This document shows, one piece after another, positions 9,324 through 19,102 of a stretch of 62,211 nucleotides of DNA. The first letter of the stretch is position 1. Each line of letters starts with the position of its first letter. The translations under genes were made by a program, and so were the position numbers. The stretch comes from Mastigocoleus sp. MO_188.B34. GTDB taxonomy: Bacteria > Cyanobacteriota > Cyanobacteriia > Cyanobacteriales > Nostocaceae. The notes below the pieces were generated by a model. It worked only from the letters and a program-made list of their open reading frames with translations. It searched no databases and had not been told where the DNA came from. The DNA lies in NCBI RefSeq assembly GCF_030065675.1, contig NZ_JASJDK010000047.1, positions 1 to 62,211 on the forward strand. The letters are read 5' to 3'.

Positions 9324-12300
9324 ATGCGAGAACCGAAACAATTTGTTCAAAATATTTTTGAGGAAACAGGTCAGTCAGAAAGAGATGCTGAAAATTTAGC
9401 CAATGCATTGACTCGTTTAACGGGTGATTTATATACGGAGACAGAAAGATTTATTTTTGAAAAAATTGGTTATCATATTTTTTTATGGATTGCCCAATTA
9501 GCTCAAAATCAGACGTATAAAAATCAAATCACAAGTCTCATTCCATCCAAATATACTGCTTCATACGGTGAAAGTAGTGAAACTGAAGATGCATTTAATA
9601 TCGGATTTGATTTGGCTATAGAAAATGTTGCATTTCTTCCGTGTGAGGATAATGATTTTAAACTGTTAAAAACTCATGAAGCGATAATTGACGAAATAGA
9701 GATTACTAGAGTTTTAGGTACTGAAATTATAAGGCATTTCTTCGATGCACAACTTTATTTTATAAGTAACTCTCTAGAAAATAAAAGAAACCTCAAATAT
9801 CTCAAAATAAAAACATTTGATGTAACAGAGCTCTGTAACTTTTTTGAAGAATCCCAAGAATATAAAGATATTATCAAAGATAATCCTCTACTTAATTTTC
9901 AAGTAATTGAGCATTTACGAGTAAAAAATATATCAACTACAGATTTAGTCTCTATACCTTTTATATTAGATGAAGAAGAAAACATCATCAGTCCGGAAAA
10001 CTTGTACTTTCAGATAGATGATGCGGAAAAAGCATTATTAAATTTTGCCAATTTTCATTTTATTCATCCCTGGATAATTGATGATGCTATGGATGAAAAT
10101 GAAATATTAATAACTTGGTTAAAAAAACATCTAAAAATCAAAGTTTTTTCTGGAATAAAAATTATCAAGGAAAGAATTAATCATGGTAAATACCTTCCCG
10201 ATGAGCAAGAATCTGGCGAACAAAATTTAGATATTTGCTTGAATTATGTGAGATTTATTTTTAAGTATTACACTAAACTAAGTGCTGAGTATTGTAAAAA
10301 ATTAAAAAATTTAGAATTAATTTATCAAAAACAGGAAAGTTACTATTTAGCTCCTGCTAAATTTTGTTATCTATCTAATTTTTATAAGCCTCATAATCGA
10401 GTAGAAGATATAGCCAGCTCAATAGGAGAAGAAAATTTTCAATTAGTGACTTCTAAGTACTGTAATAATGAGAATGATATTAGTAAATGGAAAGAATTTT
10501 TCATTTCCATAGGTGTATCTGATTCTAATGGTTTAGAGATTATCCATAGTAAAATCATTCCTATGATTGAACACAATGAAATCGATGATAGCAATACCAT
10601 TAATATCACAAGATTTATTTTTAAGGTTTGGAAAAATTTTACTTTAAATAGTGAAGATAGCGAAGTACTCAAAAACTTACCTTTAATGACTAATGATGGT
10701 TTGCAGATAGCTAGTAAATGTAATTTATCTAATTTTTATACTAATAACAGAATAGAAAATATAACATTGGCAGATGTTTATTTACCCAACCTTGTTAGCG
10801 AAGAATATTATTGTTGGGAAGATAGTATAACTGACTGGAGGAGATTCTTTACTAGTGTTTTAGCAGTAGAAAATTCACAAGAAGTTGAACTGATTCAAAA
10901 GAAAATACAGCAATTAGCAGATCAACCTAATTTAGTAACTACTCAAAATGCTGTGGAAATATGCCGACAAATTTTTAAGTTTTATGAGTATTTAACTAAA
11001 GACGACCTGAATAAATTATGTAAATTAAAACTTTTATTAGTAAATGGTCAATTAGCACAAGCAAATAAATGTTATTTTTCTAATCACTATCATCCGAAAC
11101 TAAATCTGGAATCTTTTTATAAAAATACGGATTTTGAATATTTTGTAAGCTCAATTTACTCTAGTAATGATACAGATAAAGAAAAATGGAAAGTATTTTT
11201 TAAGGATATTGGCGTAGAAGAGGAACTAAGATTTATAAATATTAGTGAATATTATTTATCTACCGATAATGAGAGAATAAAAGAATATTTTATATATATT
11301 GATATTGATATATTTCAAGACAGTTACCAATTTCAAAATATCATACATTTCCCTCACAGAAAATATCTTAGTAATAGTGATTTTGCCAAAATATTTTGGG
11401 AATATATTAACTTTCACTGGAATAATCTGAATTTAGAGCAAAAGTCAATAGTATTGATTGACAATATATCTAAACAAGTTGATTCTATATTTAAATTTTC
11501 AATACATAATTATGACTCTATCCCATGTAATGATGGGAAAAGCCATTCCTCTTCTGAAGGTATATATTCTAGTCGTCTGAAAAAAATTGTAGGTGATAAT
11601 TTTCTTGTTGCTAATTGCAATCTGAAAGAAGAGATAGAAAACTTTATTGGTTTAAAGCAACAGCTTGACCTACAGGATTGTTTGGAATTATTAGATAACT
11701 TAGCCGAACTTTATCATGATAATACGAGTAAAGAAGAAAATAGATTGAATCTAATTTACGAGCAACTTTTCAAATATATTAGAGAAGGTTTAAATGATGA
11801 TGATAGAGAAATAATTTCTGACTGGTTGAAGACGGGAAGATTACTTGCTTGTGATGATAAATTTTACAGTGCTTCTCAACTATATTATTTAGATATAGCG
11901 ATGGGATTAACCCCAAAACGTAATTCGAATTTAATAAAATTCTCTGATTCCAATCTAAATAGCTTAGAATTCGAGGAAATACTTGAAGCTTTGGGGATTA
12001 AAAAAATTGGTTCGGATGATATGCAATTTGAGCTATGCAAGGATGTAGTTGATGAAACTCTCCCCAACTTAATTAAAGACAGAGCTATTTTTATAAGTAT
12101 CTTTCTTAATGGGTCATATAATCCGAGATTAGAAGATAAAATCAAGTCACTATTAAGAAACATTAAATTTTACAACCCCAGCAAGATTGTTATTACTTGT
12201 AAGGACATAGATTATAAAGAATCAATTCCTAATTATTACGATGAAAAATCTAAATCTATTTATTATGTGCGTAAATGGGATAGTATCAAAAATATTTATT

Positions 12301-13079
12301 TAGGTGATTATCTGATTGATGTCCTTGCTTTAGATAAAGGAAAAATTTCTAATCAAGTATTATTAAGATTACTAGATGATGACATTGAAGATGTCAAAGA
12401 TTATTTATTAGAAAGTGGCTGCGATATAGAAGCTATTCCAGAAGATTATGGCAAGCAATCATGCAATAATACTGAAGATTATCTAGGTAGATCGAGTGCA
12501 GAAACTGAGGCAACTCAAAGTGATATACCTAGTATTGTATCTTCCCCTGATGGTACAGGTTCTAACATAGACTATTGGGGAAAATGGGGGGAAGACCAAG
12601 CTCAAAAAATTTATGAAAGTTTGGGTTACAATGCGCAGAAGCAAAATGATTTTTTAGCTCTAGGATATGATTTTATTTGCACATCATATAAACGTAAAAA
12701 ATTGTACTCTGAGATTAAAACCATAAGCTCTAATCAACCTATGATTCGGCTCAAGCAAAGTCAATGGAGGTCGATGTGTTCAGAGGATAAAAAAGCTCAT
12801 TACGAACTTGTCATAGTAGTTCATGAAGGACATTCCGTAATAGAAATAATTCGAGTAAGCTCTGTTTGGGCTACTTTAAAGAATTTGTTATCTCAACTTA
12901 CAGAACAATATCTAACCGAGGAAGAATATAAAAAACAAGTTGAAGTATTACTTGGATTTCAGCAAAATTCAGATGGTAACGCAAATGAAATTATTTTCCA
13001 TTGGCAAAGGCTATTAAAATTTAGAAATCATTCCCATATAAATATATATCCCCAAGGCGTAGTTAATTCTGAAAGTTAA
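9324..13079 (+). CDS. sacsin-like repeat protein with DUF3883 nuclease-like C-terminus
   Basis: This 1251-aa protein is lysine/asparagine-rich and unlike the neighbouring housekeeping genes. The N-terminus (SERDAENLANALTRL, then LYTETERFIFE) resembles the segment just before the HSP90-type ATPase of sacsin/NO VEIN-like proteins, where FIFELLQNADD would normally follow. Here FIFE is followed at once by unrelated sequence, so the ATPase seems deleted in frame. At about residues 303-640 three related units of about 120 aa are visible, each with an F-I-F-K helix, a cysteine followed by an L/F-SNFY-like block, and a W-x2-FF-x3-GV block. Residues about 1083-1190 (YWGKWGEDQAQKIYE, GYDFICTS, LYSEIKT) match a DUF3883 PD-(D/E)xK-like domain. 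A role in defence or protein quality control is possible but unproven. Confidence 0.65.
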   Translation: MREPKQFVQNIFEETGQSERDAENLANALTRLTGDLYTETERFIFEKIGYHIFLWIAQLAQNQTYKNQITSLIPSKYTASYGESSETEDAFNIGFDLAIENVAFLPCEDNDFKLLKTHEAIIDEIEITRVLGTEIIRHFFDAQLYFISNSLENKRNLKYLKIKTFDVTELCNFFEESQEYKDIIKDNPLLNFQVIEHLRVKNISTTDLVSIPFILDEEENIISPENLYFQIDDAEKALLNFANFHFIHPWIIDDAMDENEILITWLKKHLKIKVFSGIKIIKERINHGKYLPDEQESGEQNLDICLNYVRFIFKYYTKLSAEYCKKLKNLELIYQKQESYYLAPAKFCYLSNFYKPHNRVEDIASSIGEENFQLVTSKYCNNENDISKWKEFFISIGVSDSNGLEIIHSKIIPMIEHNEIDDSNTINITRFIFKVWKNFTLNSEDSEVLKNLPLMTNDGLQIASKCNLSNFYTNNRIENITLADVYLPNLVSEEYYCWEDSITDWRRFFTSVLAVENSQEVELIQKKIQQLADQPNLVTTQNAVEICRQIFKFYEYLTKDDLNKLCKLKLLLVNGQLAQANKCYFSNHYHPKLNLESFYKNTDFEYFVSSIYSSNDTDKEKWKVFFKDIGVEEELRFINISEYYLSTDNERIKEYFIYIDIDIFQDSYQFQNIIHFPHRKYLSNSDFAKIFWEYINFHWNNLNLEQKSIVLIDNISKQVDSIFKFSIHNYDSIPCNDGKSHSSSEGIYSSRLKKIVGDNFLVANCNLKEEIENFIGLKQQLDLQDCLELLDNLAELYHDNTSKEENRLNLIYEQLFKYIREGLNDDDREIISDWLKTGRLLACDDKFYSASQLYYLDIAMGLTPKRNSNLIKFSDSNLNSLEFEEILEALGIKKIGSDDMQFELCKDVVDETLPNLIKDRAIFISIFLNGSYNPRLEDKIKSLLRNIKFYNPSKIVITCKDIDYKESIPNYYDEKSKSIYYVRKWDSIKNIYLGDYLIDVLALDKGKISNQVLLRLLDDDIEDVKDYLLESGCDIEAIPEDYGKQSCNNTEDYLGRSSAETEATQSDIPSIVSSPDGTGSNIDYWGKWGEDQAQKIYESLGYNAQKQNDFLALGYDFICTSYKRKKLYSEIKTISSNQPMIRLKQSQWRSMCSEDKKAHYELVIVVHEGHSVIEIIRVSSVWATLKNLLSQLTEQYLTEEEYKKQVEVLLGFQQNSDGNANEIIFHWQRLLKFRNHSHINIYPQGVVNSES

Positions 13080-13631
13080 AACCAACAACTATAATTTGTG
13101 ATTAGGTAGCCATCGCGCGATCGCCCAACCAGCAAAATTGAACAAAATCACCTAAAAATAATAAAAATCTTTAAGCTATTCCTTGACCTCCACCTCCTGA
13201 GAAAGCCTAATAATAAGGAAAATCTACCAATTTCGGTTAATCAAACCTTCACCAATTTTGTATGGAATTGGCAAAATATAAGTACAACTTGTAATACAAA
13301 AGATAAAACATCGACTTTCAGATTTCAGCCAGTCTAAGTTCAATGAAGCAGTGCAGCGAATAGTTTATGTCTGTTAGAGTTTGATTTGATTTAATTTAAC
13401 TTATTTCATTTAAACAAGAATCTAGTAAAAGCCTTAGGAATGTGGATTAAATAAAGTAGGGTGCTGTTAGCATCGCGTAACGCACCGTTCCAAATTTCAG
13501 AATTACAGGTTATTAAATTCTCATTCCTTAGTAAGCGTTAGAAATATCTAGTAGTACGTGAGATTTGTAGCAAAGCTTCGTGGACTGGCTATAAAAAACT
13601 TTTCAGTTCCAGGAGAAGGAGAAGCGATCGC
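13080..13631. other. gene-free spacer before the decarboxylase
   Basis: This 552-bp stretch has no credible coding frame. It contains a HIP1 octamer near 13119 and a small dispersed repeat around 13458-13493 (GGTGCTGTTAGCATCGCG type, common in cyanobacterial intergenic DNA). No tRNA or clear terminator was seen. The promoter of the decarboxylase must lie in the 3' part. Confidence 0.5.
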
Positions 13632-15272
13632 ATGAAAACTACAAACTCTATTGGAACCTATTTAATTGAAAAACTTTATCAAAATGGAGCACATCATGTT
13701 TTTGGTGTACCTGGTGATTTTGTCCTAGGATTTAACAAACTTTTAGAAGATAGTCAGATCGAATTTGTTAATACCTGTGACGAACAAGGAGCTGGTTTTG
13801 CAGCAGACGCGTATGCTCGCTTGACAGGATTAGGTGCTGTTTGCATTACCTATAGTGTTGGTGGATTAAAAATTGCAAACACCACAGCGCAAGCATTTGC
13901 AGAGAAATCTCCAGTTGTGGTTATTAGTGGTTCTCCCGGTACAAATGAACGGGTAAAAAACCCCTTACTACACCATAAAATCCGTAATTTTAATACGCAG
14001 TACAATATTTTCAAAGAACTGACAGTTGCTGCGACAGTACTGGATAATCCAAAAACGGCTTTTGAAGAAATTGATCGCGTGCTTGCTGCAGCTAGGAGGT
14101 ATAAACGCCCAGTTTATATCGAAATTCCCCGCGACATGGTTAATCAACCAGGAAATTTAGATTATTCCTTGGATCTTCAACCACAGGTCAGCAATCCTGA
14201 TGCTTTAGCAGAAGTTTTGAGAGAAGCTGCAAACAAAATCAATGCAGCCAAACAACCCGTGATTCTTGCTGGTGTGGAAATGCATCGATTTGGGTTGCAG
14301 GAAGAATTACTCAAACTAGTTGAAAAAACAAATATCCCGATCGCAGAAACTTTATTAGGAAAATCAACAATTAGCGAGATACACCCCAACTATATTGGTA
14401 TCTATGAAGGTGCAATGGGGAATAAGTTCACCCGTGAATATGTGGAATCCAGCGATTGTTTAATTATGCTGGGTACCTTTTTATCCGATATTAACTTGGG
14501 TATTTTTACCGCTCATCTCGAACCTAAATATTCAATCTACGTAACCAGTGAAAAAACATCTGTCGGTTTTCATAACTATGATGAAGTTTATCTCAAAGAC
14601 TTTATTCTAGGTTTGCTTCAAGCCGATATCCATCCTCGAGAACTGAATATTCAAATCGACTTTAAACCTCCTAGAGATTTCTCAGTAATTAGTGGTAAAT
14701 CAATAACAATTGCCAGATTATTTGAGCGCTTAAACTCCTTCCTAAGCAAAGATACTATCGTAATAGCCGATGTTGGAGATGCATTGTTTGCAGGTTCGGA
14801 GTTATTTGTCTACGATAAAACTCGATTTCTCTCACCTGCTTATTACGCTTCTTTAGGATTTGCTGTTCCTGCTAGCATCGGCGCTCAGTTTGCGAATTCT
14901 AGCATTCGTCCGTTAGTGCTAGTCGGTGATGGAGCATTTCAAATGACGGGAATGGAATTATCAACTATTGTTCGCTATGGATTAAATCCGATTGTAATTT
15001 TGCTGAATAATGGTGGTTACGGTACAGAACGCCCAATGTTGGACGGTGCATTTAATGATGTTTTGCTGTGGAAATACAGTCAAATACCACAAGTCTTGGG
15101 TGCAGGTCTAGGATTTGATATTCATACTGAGGATGAATTAGAAACAGCTCTACTGCAAAGTCAAACACACTCTGAAAGCTTCTGCATTTTAGATATCCAT
15201 TTAGATCCAGAAGATACCTCACCCGCTCTCAAGCGTTTAACCCGCGCACTGGGGGAACGTGTACATAATTAA
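13632..15272 (+). CDS. ThDP-dependent 2-oxo-acid decarboxylase (pyruvate/indolepyruvate type)
   Basis: This 546-aa enzyme has the three-domain architecture of the pyruvate/indolepyruvate/phenylpyruvate decarboxylase group. Visible are the N-terminal FGVPGDFVL, the cofactor-activating glutamate in CDEQGAGFAADAYARL, a catalytic-type His pair (PLLHHKIRNF) and the ThDP-Mg motif GDGAFQMTGMEL ending in LNNGGYGTERPM. These enzymes make an aldehyde and CO2; acetaldehyde, phenylacetaldehyde or indoleacetaldehyde would be possible products, and the substrate cannot be decided from sequence. The start is preceded by AGGAGAAGGAG, and a HIP1 octamer GCGATCGC lies between this site and the ATG. It appears monocistronic. 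Confidence 0.88.
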   Translation: MKTTNSIGTYLIEKLYQNGAHHVFGVPGDFVLGFNKLLEDSQIEFVNTCDEQGAGFAADAYARLTGLGAVCITYSVGGLKIANTTAQAFAEKSPVVVISGSPGTNERVKNPLLHHKIRNFNTQYNIFKELTVAATVLDNPKTAFEEIDRVLAAARRYKRPVYIEIPRDMVNQPGNLDYSLDLQPQVSNPDALAEVLREAANKINAAKQPVILAGVEMHRFGLQEELLKLVEKTNIPIAETLLGKSTISEIHPNYIGIYEGAMGNKFTREYVESSDCLIMLGTFLSDINLGIFTAHLEPKYSIYVTSEKTSVGFHNYDEVYLKDFILGLLQADIHPRELNIQIDFKPPRDFSVISGKSITIARLFERLNSFLSKDTIVIADVGDALFAGSELFVYDKTRFLSPAYYASLGFAVPASIGAQFANSSIRPLVLVGDGAFQMTGMELSTIVRYGLNPIVILLNNGGYGTERPMLDGAFNDVLLWKYSQIPQVLGAGLGFDIHTEDELETALLQSQTHSESFCILDIHLDPEDTSPALKRLTRALGERVHN

Positions 15273-15332
15273 TCTCCCATCACAACATAATATATTTTCT
15301 GTAGGGGTGCACCGACGTGCGCCCTATCTATT

Positions 15333-15369
15333 TCGTATATAATTTCACATTTGTATATAATTTCACACC
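15333..15369. repeat. 18-bp tandem duplication
   Basis: The segment GTATATAATTTCACA occurs twice in a row, with short tails, between the decarboxylase stop and the convergent hydrolase gene. It looks like a recent local duplication; no function is evident. Confidence 0.6.
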
Positions 15370-15385
15370 ACATCATTTATTCGAA

Positions 15386-15973
15386 TTATTTTCTCGAATT
15401 TCTTCCCCGCTTCTGATTGTGAATAAACCGCATAACTCGCCAATACAGCAAATAAACTAACAACACTAAATCTAATACCAATTCAAATAAAGCAAATTCT
15501 CTGCCATAGTATCGAGGATCCCAATAACTAATTGGACTATTAAAACGAATGCTCCACTCAAATGGAAAGAATAATAATGGCCCATCATCAGCATGAGTAA
15601 AAATATCTATAGTGGTATGAAATAGACAAGCCAGTAAAAACCAAAAAAACCACCGTTCCCAGCTACCAATTTTTTTTCTTTTGGGAAATGCGATCGCCAA
15701 ACCGGACAGGAGCAAAATGGGCGAGTGCAGTAAATTACACAATCCCAACCATAAAGGATGATGAAAATACAGTTCGTCAAACATCAAACGAAAAGTATCC
15801 CCCATACTCCAACCTAATATTAAGTGGTAATAAATAATGCCACCAATTGACAAAATCCATAAGGCAATATCCGGAGCAACCGAACCCAGTAAAAAAGCAG
15901 ATTTGACAATCCGTATTTGCTTGAAAGCCTTATCTAATCCGGCTGTCATCAGAAAATGAGAAGGAGTATTCAT
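15386..15973 (-). CDS. membrane-bound metal-dependent hydrolase-like protein (YdjM/DUF457 type)
   Basis: This 195-aa membrane protein has about four hydrophobic segments. It carries the pattern of the YdjM/LexA-regulated inner-membrane family: TPSHFLMTAGL at the N-terminus, LLGSVAPDIALWI (about residue 35), FHHPLWLGLCNLLHSPILLL with several histidines, and ACLFHTTIDIFTHADDGPLLFFPFEW. The conserved H and D residues are the presumed metal ligands. An in-frame TTG 15 bases upstream would add five residues; the ATG at 15973 is preferred because it places MNTPSHF at the start. Convergent with the decarboxylase gene. Activity is not established for the family. Confidence 0.75.
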   Translation of the reverse strand: MNTPSHFLMTAGLDKAFKQIRIVKSAFLLGSVAPDIALWILSIGGIIYYHLILGWSMGDTFRLMFDELYFHHPLWLGLCNLLHSPILLLSGLAIAFPKRKKIGSWERWFFWFLLACLFHTTIDIFTHADDGPLLFFPFEWSIRFNSPISYWDPRYYGREFALFELVLDLVLLVYLLYWRVMRFIHNQKRGRNSRK

Positions 15974-16060
15974 GCTTTTTACTGGCAACTAAAAATACTT
16001 GCTATTCACTTAGAATACGCGAAAATAATATTGATGTTGAACATGGAAATTATTCCTTAG

Positions 16061-16115
16061 CCATTGTAGAGACGCGTTAGCAAAGCGTTCCCGCAGGGAA
16101 ACATGTCGCGTCTTC
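16061..16115. repeat. dispersed GTAGAGACGCG repeat
   Basis: The stretch starting GTAGAGACGCGTTAGC and ending ACATGTCGCGTCTT belongs to the same dispersed family as the perfect palindrome at 33878 and the copy at 25814. The arms here are imperfect and the centre carries GTTCCCGCAGGGAAAC, itself a small palindrome. Confidence 0.6.
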
Positions 16116-16184
16116 ACCAGTTTCTTGATATATCGCGTGTTTTCACCAGTTTCTCAACGACAAACAAAGCGAACAAAACCTAGA

Positions 16185-17507
16185 CTAACCCAAAGAAATA
16201 CCGCTCAACTCCTGAAACAAACTAGTTGCATAAGAATCAGTCATTCCGGAAATATAATCCGTAATTTTTAGAATTTTGCCATAGGTATCTTCATCACTAC
16301 TAGGTCGATATTCTTCCGGAAGCAGGTAAGAGAATAACTTTCCTTTCTCACTATTCGTGAGAACTGCATTCACAAACTTTGCAAATAATTTACCTAAAAT
16401 TTCATACCCAGCAATCCGAATCCTTAAAACATCTCGATGTTGAAAAACTCTATCAGCGATCGCTTTACGAATTTCTTCCAGATTTTGTGCATAACTTCCC
16501 AAAGATAATAAATCTTGATCGAATTCTCCAGAAAGGATTTTTGGTTCGTAATCTAGGAAAACTTCTGCAGCTTCACTAACAAGTTGATTAATTGCTCCAG
16601 CACGTAAATGCTTAATAATTTCTGCTTCCTCTTTGTTCGTTAAATTAAGACCTGCAATATCTTCAAGCAAACTTCGGGCTTCATCAAAGGAAAAATAACC
16701 CATGCGAAAAGCATCTTCCACATCAACTATGGAATAACAAATATCATCAGCAGCTTCCACCAAAAATGCTAGAGGATGTCGCGACCACCAAGCAACACTA
16801 TCATTACGGCGAATTAATCCAACCGTTTCAGCCACTTGAGCAAATAAATCTTTTTCTGCTTGAAAGAAACTATATTTTTTAATACTGCTACCTGAATAAC
16901 CATGAAGTATATGCTCGGGAATAAAAGATTCTCTGGGATATTTGGTAAAAGTCGCTAAAGTTGGACAGGTAAGCTGCATTCCACCTGGACGTGGTGACAT
17001 TTCTAATTTTGCGATCGCTCGAAAACCTTGAGCATTTCCTTCAAATAATTCAAAATCAGCTTTTTGTGAATTGTTGAGCAATCCGTCAACAGGATTTTCG
17101 TAACCCCCAAACCATGACTCAAATCCAATTCGGATTGCATCTTCACCAGCATGACCGAAGGGTGGGTTACCAATATCATGGGCTAAACAAGCAGCAGAAA
17201 TAATATCGCCAAAATCTGCAGCACTAAAACCCTCTTGATCGAGTTGATGTCTATTAACGATTTCGCAACCAACCATTCTTCCTAAAGAACGACCAACACA
17301 GGAAACTTCCAAACTATGGATCAGACGAGTGCGGACGTAATCATTGGTAGACAAAGAAAAGACCTGAGTCTTATCTTTAAGACGACGGAAAGGAGATGAA
17401 AAAACTAAACGATCGTAATCTTTCTGAAAACAGGTTCTATCCCAACGGATATCTTCTGGTTCTGATTTTCCCAATCTTTGTGGAGTGAGAAGTTTTTTCC
17501 AATCCAT
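16185..17507 (-). CDS. dgt: deoxyguanosinetriphosphate triphosphohydrolase (dGTPase)
   Basis: This 440-aa protein is an HD-superfamily dNTP triphosphohydrolase, which cleaves dGTP or other dNTPs to the nucleoside and triphosphate. The metal-binding set is visible: His64 in RTRLIHSLEVS, the His110-Asp111 pair in CLAHDIGNPPFGH, and an Asp near AADDICYSIVDVED. The N-terminal RRWxRxxF-type segment (RLVFSSPFRRLKDKTQVF) is typical of dGTPases. The length is as expected. The gene is monocistronic and divergent from the exported-protein gene at 17861. Confidence 0.93.
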   Translation of the reverse strand: MDWKKLLTPQRLGKSEPEDIRWDRTCFQKDYDRLVFSSPFRRLKDKTQVFSLSTNDYVRTRLIHSLEVSCVGRSLGRMVGCEIVNRHQLDQEGFSAADFGDIISAACLAHDIGNPPFGHAGEDAIRIGFESWFGGYENPVDGLLNNSQKADFELFEGNAQGFRAIAKLEMSPRPGGMQLTCPTLATFTKYPRESFIPEHILHGYSGSSIKKYSFFQAEKDLFAQVAETVGLIRRNDSVAWWSRHPLAFLVEAADDICYSIVDVEDAFRMGYFSFDEARSLLEDIAGLNLTNKEEAEIIKHLRAGAINQLVSEAAEVFLDYEPKILSGEFDQDLLSLGSYAQNLEEIRKAIADRVFQHRDVLRIRIAGYEILGKLFAKFVNAVLTNSEKGKLFSYLLPEEYRPSSDEDTYGKILKITDYISGMTDSYATSLFQELSGISLG

Positions 17508-17860
17508 AATTGATATTTTGTGTAGATATTACTCAGAAAAATTTATTTATCGAAATTAATTAGCAAAAATACATTGTCATTCTAGTGATTTTCTCAATCA
17601 ACGAACAAAAAATTATCCTGACATTACTCAACTCACCGTTGAAGAAAGAAAAATAACCAAATAAAGTATGTAGATTTAGATTGTGCGATCGGTAAGTGAA
17701 ACTTCATACTGAAGCAAATTTGTATAAGTGAACGAAAAAACTGTGCGTAAGTCTTATTTACACCACAAGAATGAAAAATTATAAATCACTGATCGTATGA
17801 GAAACAATCTGCATCACTCCACGTCATCAAACACAACTGCTTGAAGAGGAAATCGAAGCT
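17508..17860. other. divergent promoter region
   Basis: This 353-bp AT-rich stretch separates the divergent dgt and the exported protein gene, so it must hold both promoters. A purine-rich GAAGAGGAAATCG precedes the ATG at 17861 and can serve as ribosome binding site. No RNA gene seen. Confidence 0.5.
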
Positions 17861-18532
17861 ATGACTAGCTTTCGTCGTTGGAAAAATGGAACTGCTGCAT
17901 TTCTTGCAATAGCAATCTCCACAGGGACAATAACTCCTTTATTTACCTTGAATCGGGCAAACGCCCAAGTAATTTTCGGAGAGCCAAGGAGAGTTTCAAT
18001 CTCTGCTGGAGCAACTCTTCCTGTTACCTATGAAAAAGATAAAATTGTTGTTGCTCCTGATGAAACTCTGGATTTAACTTTAAAAGTTGCAAGTGATATT
18101 GTTGACAGGTCTGGTAATCTCTTAATTCCCAAAAATACTGAAATTAAAGGTGAATTGAGACCTGCAAGCGATCGAGATTCAGATAAAGGTTCCCAGTTTG
18201 TAGCTGAAGAGTTAATTTTTCCTAACGGAGATCGTCAATCCATTGACGCAGCTTCGGATGTAGTCACGAACATAGAAAAAATTAAAAAAGGTTCTGACTC
18301 AAGCAAAATATTGCAAGATGCGGCTATCGGTGCGGGTGCTGCTGCTGTCATAGAATTGCTTACAGGTGACAGGGATATAGATATTTTAGGTCCAGTAGCT
18401 GGTGCTGGTGCTGGTGCTTTAGCAAGCGTTCTGTTACGAAAGAAAACAGTTGAAGTTGTTGTCATCAATCCCGAAAAAGATTTAGATGTCACCCTAGATT
18501 CGGATTTAGTAATTTCCTTATCTCGTAATTAA
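17861..18532 (+). CDS. exported protein with VirB10/TrbI-like C-terminal domain
   Basis: This 223-aa protein has a signal peptide (residues 1-36, R-rich start, hydrophobic core, NRANAQ cleavage region). The mature domain starts GATLPVTYEKDKIVVAPDET and continues through DRSGNLLIPKNTEIKGELRP, GSQFVAEELIF, a glycine/alanine-rich GAGAAAVIELLTGDRD stretch, and KTVEVVVINPEKDLDVTLDS. The same block order recurs in the C-terminal half of the SLH protein at 19103, so the two are tandem paralogues for this domain. It resembles the outer-membrane-facing part of VirB10/TrbI proteins, an inference from pattern only. A terminator follows the gene. Confidence 0.7.
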   Translation: MTSFRRWKNGTAAFLAIAISTGTITPLFTLNRANAQVIFGEPRRVSISAGATLPVTYEKDKIVVAPDETLDLTLKVASDIVDRSGNLLIPKNTEIKGELRPASDRDSDKGSQFVAEELIFPNGDRQSIDAASDVVTNIEKIKKGSDSSKILQDAAIGAGAAAVIELLTGDRDIDILGPVAGAGAGALASVLLRKKTVEVVVINPEKDLDVTLDSDLVISLSRN

Positions 18533-18575
18533 TAATTTTTTCGCTTTCTTTTTAACCTTAATCATCCTGTTAATG

Positions 18576-18604
18576 GGGTTCTTTTAATAAGAACCCTTTT
18601 TTTT
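18576..18604 (+). terminator. rho-independent terminator
   Basis: An 8-bp perfect stem (GGGTTCTT / AAGAACCC) with a TTAAT loop is followed by eight T residues. It lies 44 bases after the stop of the exported protein and separates it from the SLH gene. Confidence 0.9.
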
Positions 18605-19102
18605 ATGCGTTTTGACAATACTGAGATTGAATTAAAATTCAGCAATATTTACGGTAATACACCGTTTTAGGATATTGACTATTTTCTAATTTGTAGTGTA
18701 AATCCTAGGGAAAAGCTACTAAGAGAAAATACGAAGTACATTGATTCATATATAGGGTTAATCCGCAAATTTTCGTTGGTACAAGTCTGCATAATACATT
18801 TAAAATAACTGTGGGTAAGGTGGAATTGTAAGAGTCACTAACAATAATCAATTCATATTTACTCCCATGTGTAGTTTATTTTCTCATTTAGTTAAGAAAA
18901 CCTAAAAAATATATTTTAGAAAAAACAAGCAACTATTTGATTGGGAATACGTCAAGATTGATTTAATTATTTCCCTGCATTTTCAACAATATTTTTATTC
19001 AGACAAACTATGATTTTTTATTGGTCTAAAATGGAACATTTTATTTCGAGTATTGTCTGAATAATTAACAGAATAAAACAGAATAAATTGGGGTTAAAAT
19101 AA
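18605..19102. other. gene-free AT-rich spacer upstream of the SLH gene
   Basis: This stretch is about 500 bp, very AT-rich, without a credible frame. Only the SLH gene promoter and 5' leader are expected here. The long leader-like region immediately before 19103 has no obvious strong Shine-Dalgarno sequence. Confidence 0.45.

Noticed and set aside
9324-13079. Assigning the 1251-aa protein to a named defence system such as DISARM or Zorya
   Set aside because: None of the partner genes of those systems is nearby, and the DUF3883-type end alone does not define a system.
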